Positions 31,846-32,939 of a stretch of 32,939 bases of DNA are shown piece after piece; positions within the stretch are counted from its first letter, which is position 1, and every line of letters begins with the position of its first letter. Below the pieces are notes generated by a model. That model was not told the DNA's origin. It searched no databases and worked only from the letters and a program-made list of their open reading frames with translations. The translations under genes were made by a program, and so were the position numbers. The stretch spans positions 1 through 32,939 of the forward strand of contig JAOPYE010000019.1 of NCBI GenBank assembly GCA_025964775.1, given 5' to 3'. This DNA comes from Marmoricola sp. (GTDB lineage: Bacteria > Actinomycetota > Actinomycetes > Propionibacteriales > Nocardioidaceae).

Positions 31846-32939
31846 CTAGTGCGTCACTCGATAGGCGTCGAAGACGCCGTCGATGCTGCGCACGGCCTTG
31901 AGGATGGCTCCCAGGTGCTTGGGATCCCCCATCTCGAAGGTGAACTTGCTCTTGGCTACTCGGTCGCGGCTGGTGTTCAGCGACGCCGACAGGATGTTCA
32001 CGTGCTGGTCGGAGAGGACCAGCGTGATGTCGGAGAGCAGTCGGGCCCGGTCCAGCGCCTCGACCATGATCTGCACCAGGAACGTCGAGGTCGACGTCGG
32101 TGCCCACTCCACGTCGACGAGACGTTCGGGCTGGCCCATCAGTGAGGCCGCGTTGGTGCAGTCGCGGCGATGGACCGAGACGCCGGCTCCGCGGGTCACG
32201 AAGCCGAGGATCTCGTCACCCGGCACCGGCGTACAGCACTTGGCGAGCTTGACCAGGACGTCCGATGCGCCCATCACGATGATGCCGGAGTCCCCCGCGG
32301 TCTTCTGCGGACGACGCGGCCGGGTGATGGTGACGGTCTCGGCCAGGTCCTCGGCCGCGCCGTCGGTCCCGCCGAAGACCTCGATGACCTTGCGCACCAC
32401 CGTCTGTGCCGCAAGATTGCCTTCGCCCACCGACGCGTAGAGCGCCGAGACGTCGGCGAGCCGGAGCTCGTGGGCGACCTGGGTCAGTGAGTCGTGCGTC
32501 ATCACGCGCTTGAGGGACACACCTTCCTTGCGCATCAGCCGGGCGATCTGGTCCTTGCCCTGCTCGATGGCCTCCTCGCGGCGCTCCTTGGTGAACCAGT
32601 GCCGGATCTTGCTGCGCGCCCGGGGCGACTTCACGAACATCAGCCAGTCACGGGTCGGTCCCGCGTTGGGAGCCTTGGAGGTGAACACCTCGACGACGTC
32701 GCCGTGCTCGAGCTCGGACTCGAGCGGCACCAGCCGCCCGTTCACCCGGGCGCCGATGGTGTGGTGACCCACCTCGGTGTGGATCGCGTAGGCGAAGTCG
32801 ACGGGCGTGGAGCCGACGGGCAGGCCGATCACGTCGCCGCGGGGGGTGAAGACGAAGACCTCGGCGCTGTTGATCTCGAAGCGGAGGGAGTCCAGGAACT
32901 CGCCCGGGTCGTCGACCTCGTTCTGCCAGTCCAGCAGCT
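31846..32939 (-). CDS. relA: RelA/SpoT-family (p)ppGpp synthetase/hydrolase, partial (N-terminus outside window)
   Basis: The enzyme makes and breaks the alarmone (p)ppGpp. The visible 364 residues are the C-terminal regulatory half. In order these are the end of the linker ([17 protein letters not shown]), the TGS domain ([25 protein letters not shown]), a helical region ([18 protein letters not shown]), the Cys-containing zinc-finger/RIS domain ([15 protein letters not shown], then SVHRRDC), and a C-terminal ACT domain ending VFDAYRVTH. The hydrolase and synthetase domains would lie to the right of the window. A GTG at 32830-32832 is internal and not the start. It converges on the DUF349 gene. 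Confidence 0.96.
   Translation of the reverse strand, partial: LLDWQNEVDDPGEFLDSLRFEINSAEVFVFTPRGDVIGLPVGSTPVDFAYAIHTEVGHHTIGARVNGRLVPLESELEHGDVVEVFTSKAPNAGPTRDWLMFVKSPRARSKIRHWFTKERREEAIEQGKDQIARLMRKEGVSLKRVMTHDSLTQVAHELRLADVSALYASVGEGNLAAQTVVRKVIEVFGGTDGAAEDLAETVTITRPRRPQKTAGDSGIIVMGASDVLVKLAKCCTPVPGDEILGFVTRGAGVSVHRRDCTNAASLMGQPERLVDVEWAPTSTSTFLVQIMVEALDRARLLSDITLVLSDQHVNILSASLNTSRDRVAKSKFTFEMGDPKHLGAILKAVRSIDGVFDAYRVTH

Noticed and set aside
31712..32107. 131-codon minus-strand frame across the relA end and the downstream gap
   Set aside because: It lies mainly in relA in another frame and has no family similarity. The gap itself looks non-coding.
1..32939. CRISPR array, tRNA, rRNA, insertion sequence, prophage, toxin-antitoxin or defence genes
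   Set aside because: I found no regular repeat-spacer units, no cloverleaf-like or rRNA-like sequence, and no transposase, integrase or defence motifs among the plausible genes.

Overview
The window is high-GC (about 70%) actinobacterial chromosome. Gene order, GTG starts, chains of ATGA/GTGA/TGATG stop-start overlaps, TANNNT-type -10 boxes and a REP-like palindrome all point to an actinomycete, most likely the Nocardioidaceae (Nocardioides and relatives). That family-level call is inference from remembered synteny and sequence style, not a search. Almost every gene is on the minus strand. Only three are on the plus strand: an acyltransferase at 4137-5495, a small Pro/Ala-rich protein at 8103-8528 and a DUF349 protein at 30478-31719.

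Layout from right to left, the main direction of transcription. A relA/spoT-family ppGpp synthetase/hydrolase (5' end outside the window) converges on the DUF349 gene. A structured non-coding stretch lies between them. Divergent from DUF349 is a tight MBL-hydrolase/hisS/aspS cluster. Next is a five-gene peptide/nickel-class ABC importer in the order permease C, binding lipoprotein, permease B, ATPase D, ATPase F. Then rarA, which has a possible leaderless promoter, and two small envelope-associated proteins that lead into alaS. From there to 8568 almost every junction overlaps or is a few bases long: alaS, ruvX, mltG, aroE, a prepilin-type peptidase, aroC, aroK, aroB, aroQ. This couples tRNA charging, recombination, cell-wall synthesis and the shikimate pathway. 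After a small plus-strand gene come efp and nusB. Then follow a flavoprotein disulfide-reductase-like gene and, tail to tail with it, a wax-ester-synthase/DGAT-like gene. The left end is the pyrimidine operon pyrR-pyrB-pyrC-(PH-like protein)-carA, with carA cut by the window edge.

Regulation visible in the sequence. The pyrR leader carries a 6-bp stem with hexaloop CAGTGA that matches the PyrR-binding loop, and it ends one base before the pyrR Shine-Dalgarno. This predicts feedback control of the operon by translational repression. A near-perfect 33-bp palindrome follows the binding-lipoprotein gene of the importer and may set its stoichiometry. A four-copy 12-bp tandem repeat occupies the efp-nusB gap.

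I see no CRISPR array, tRNA, rRNA, insertion sequence or phage gene. The backbone is housekeeping. The most interesting items are the RNA leader, the palindromic and repeated elements (one translated as the AroQ N-terminus), and the accessory genes set into otherwise conserved clusters. I found no convincing undescribed multi-gene system.
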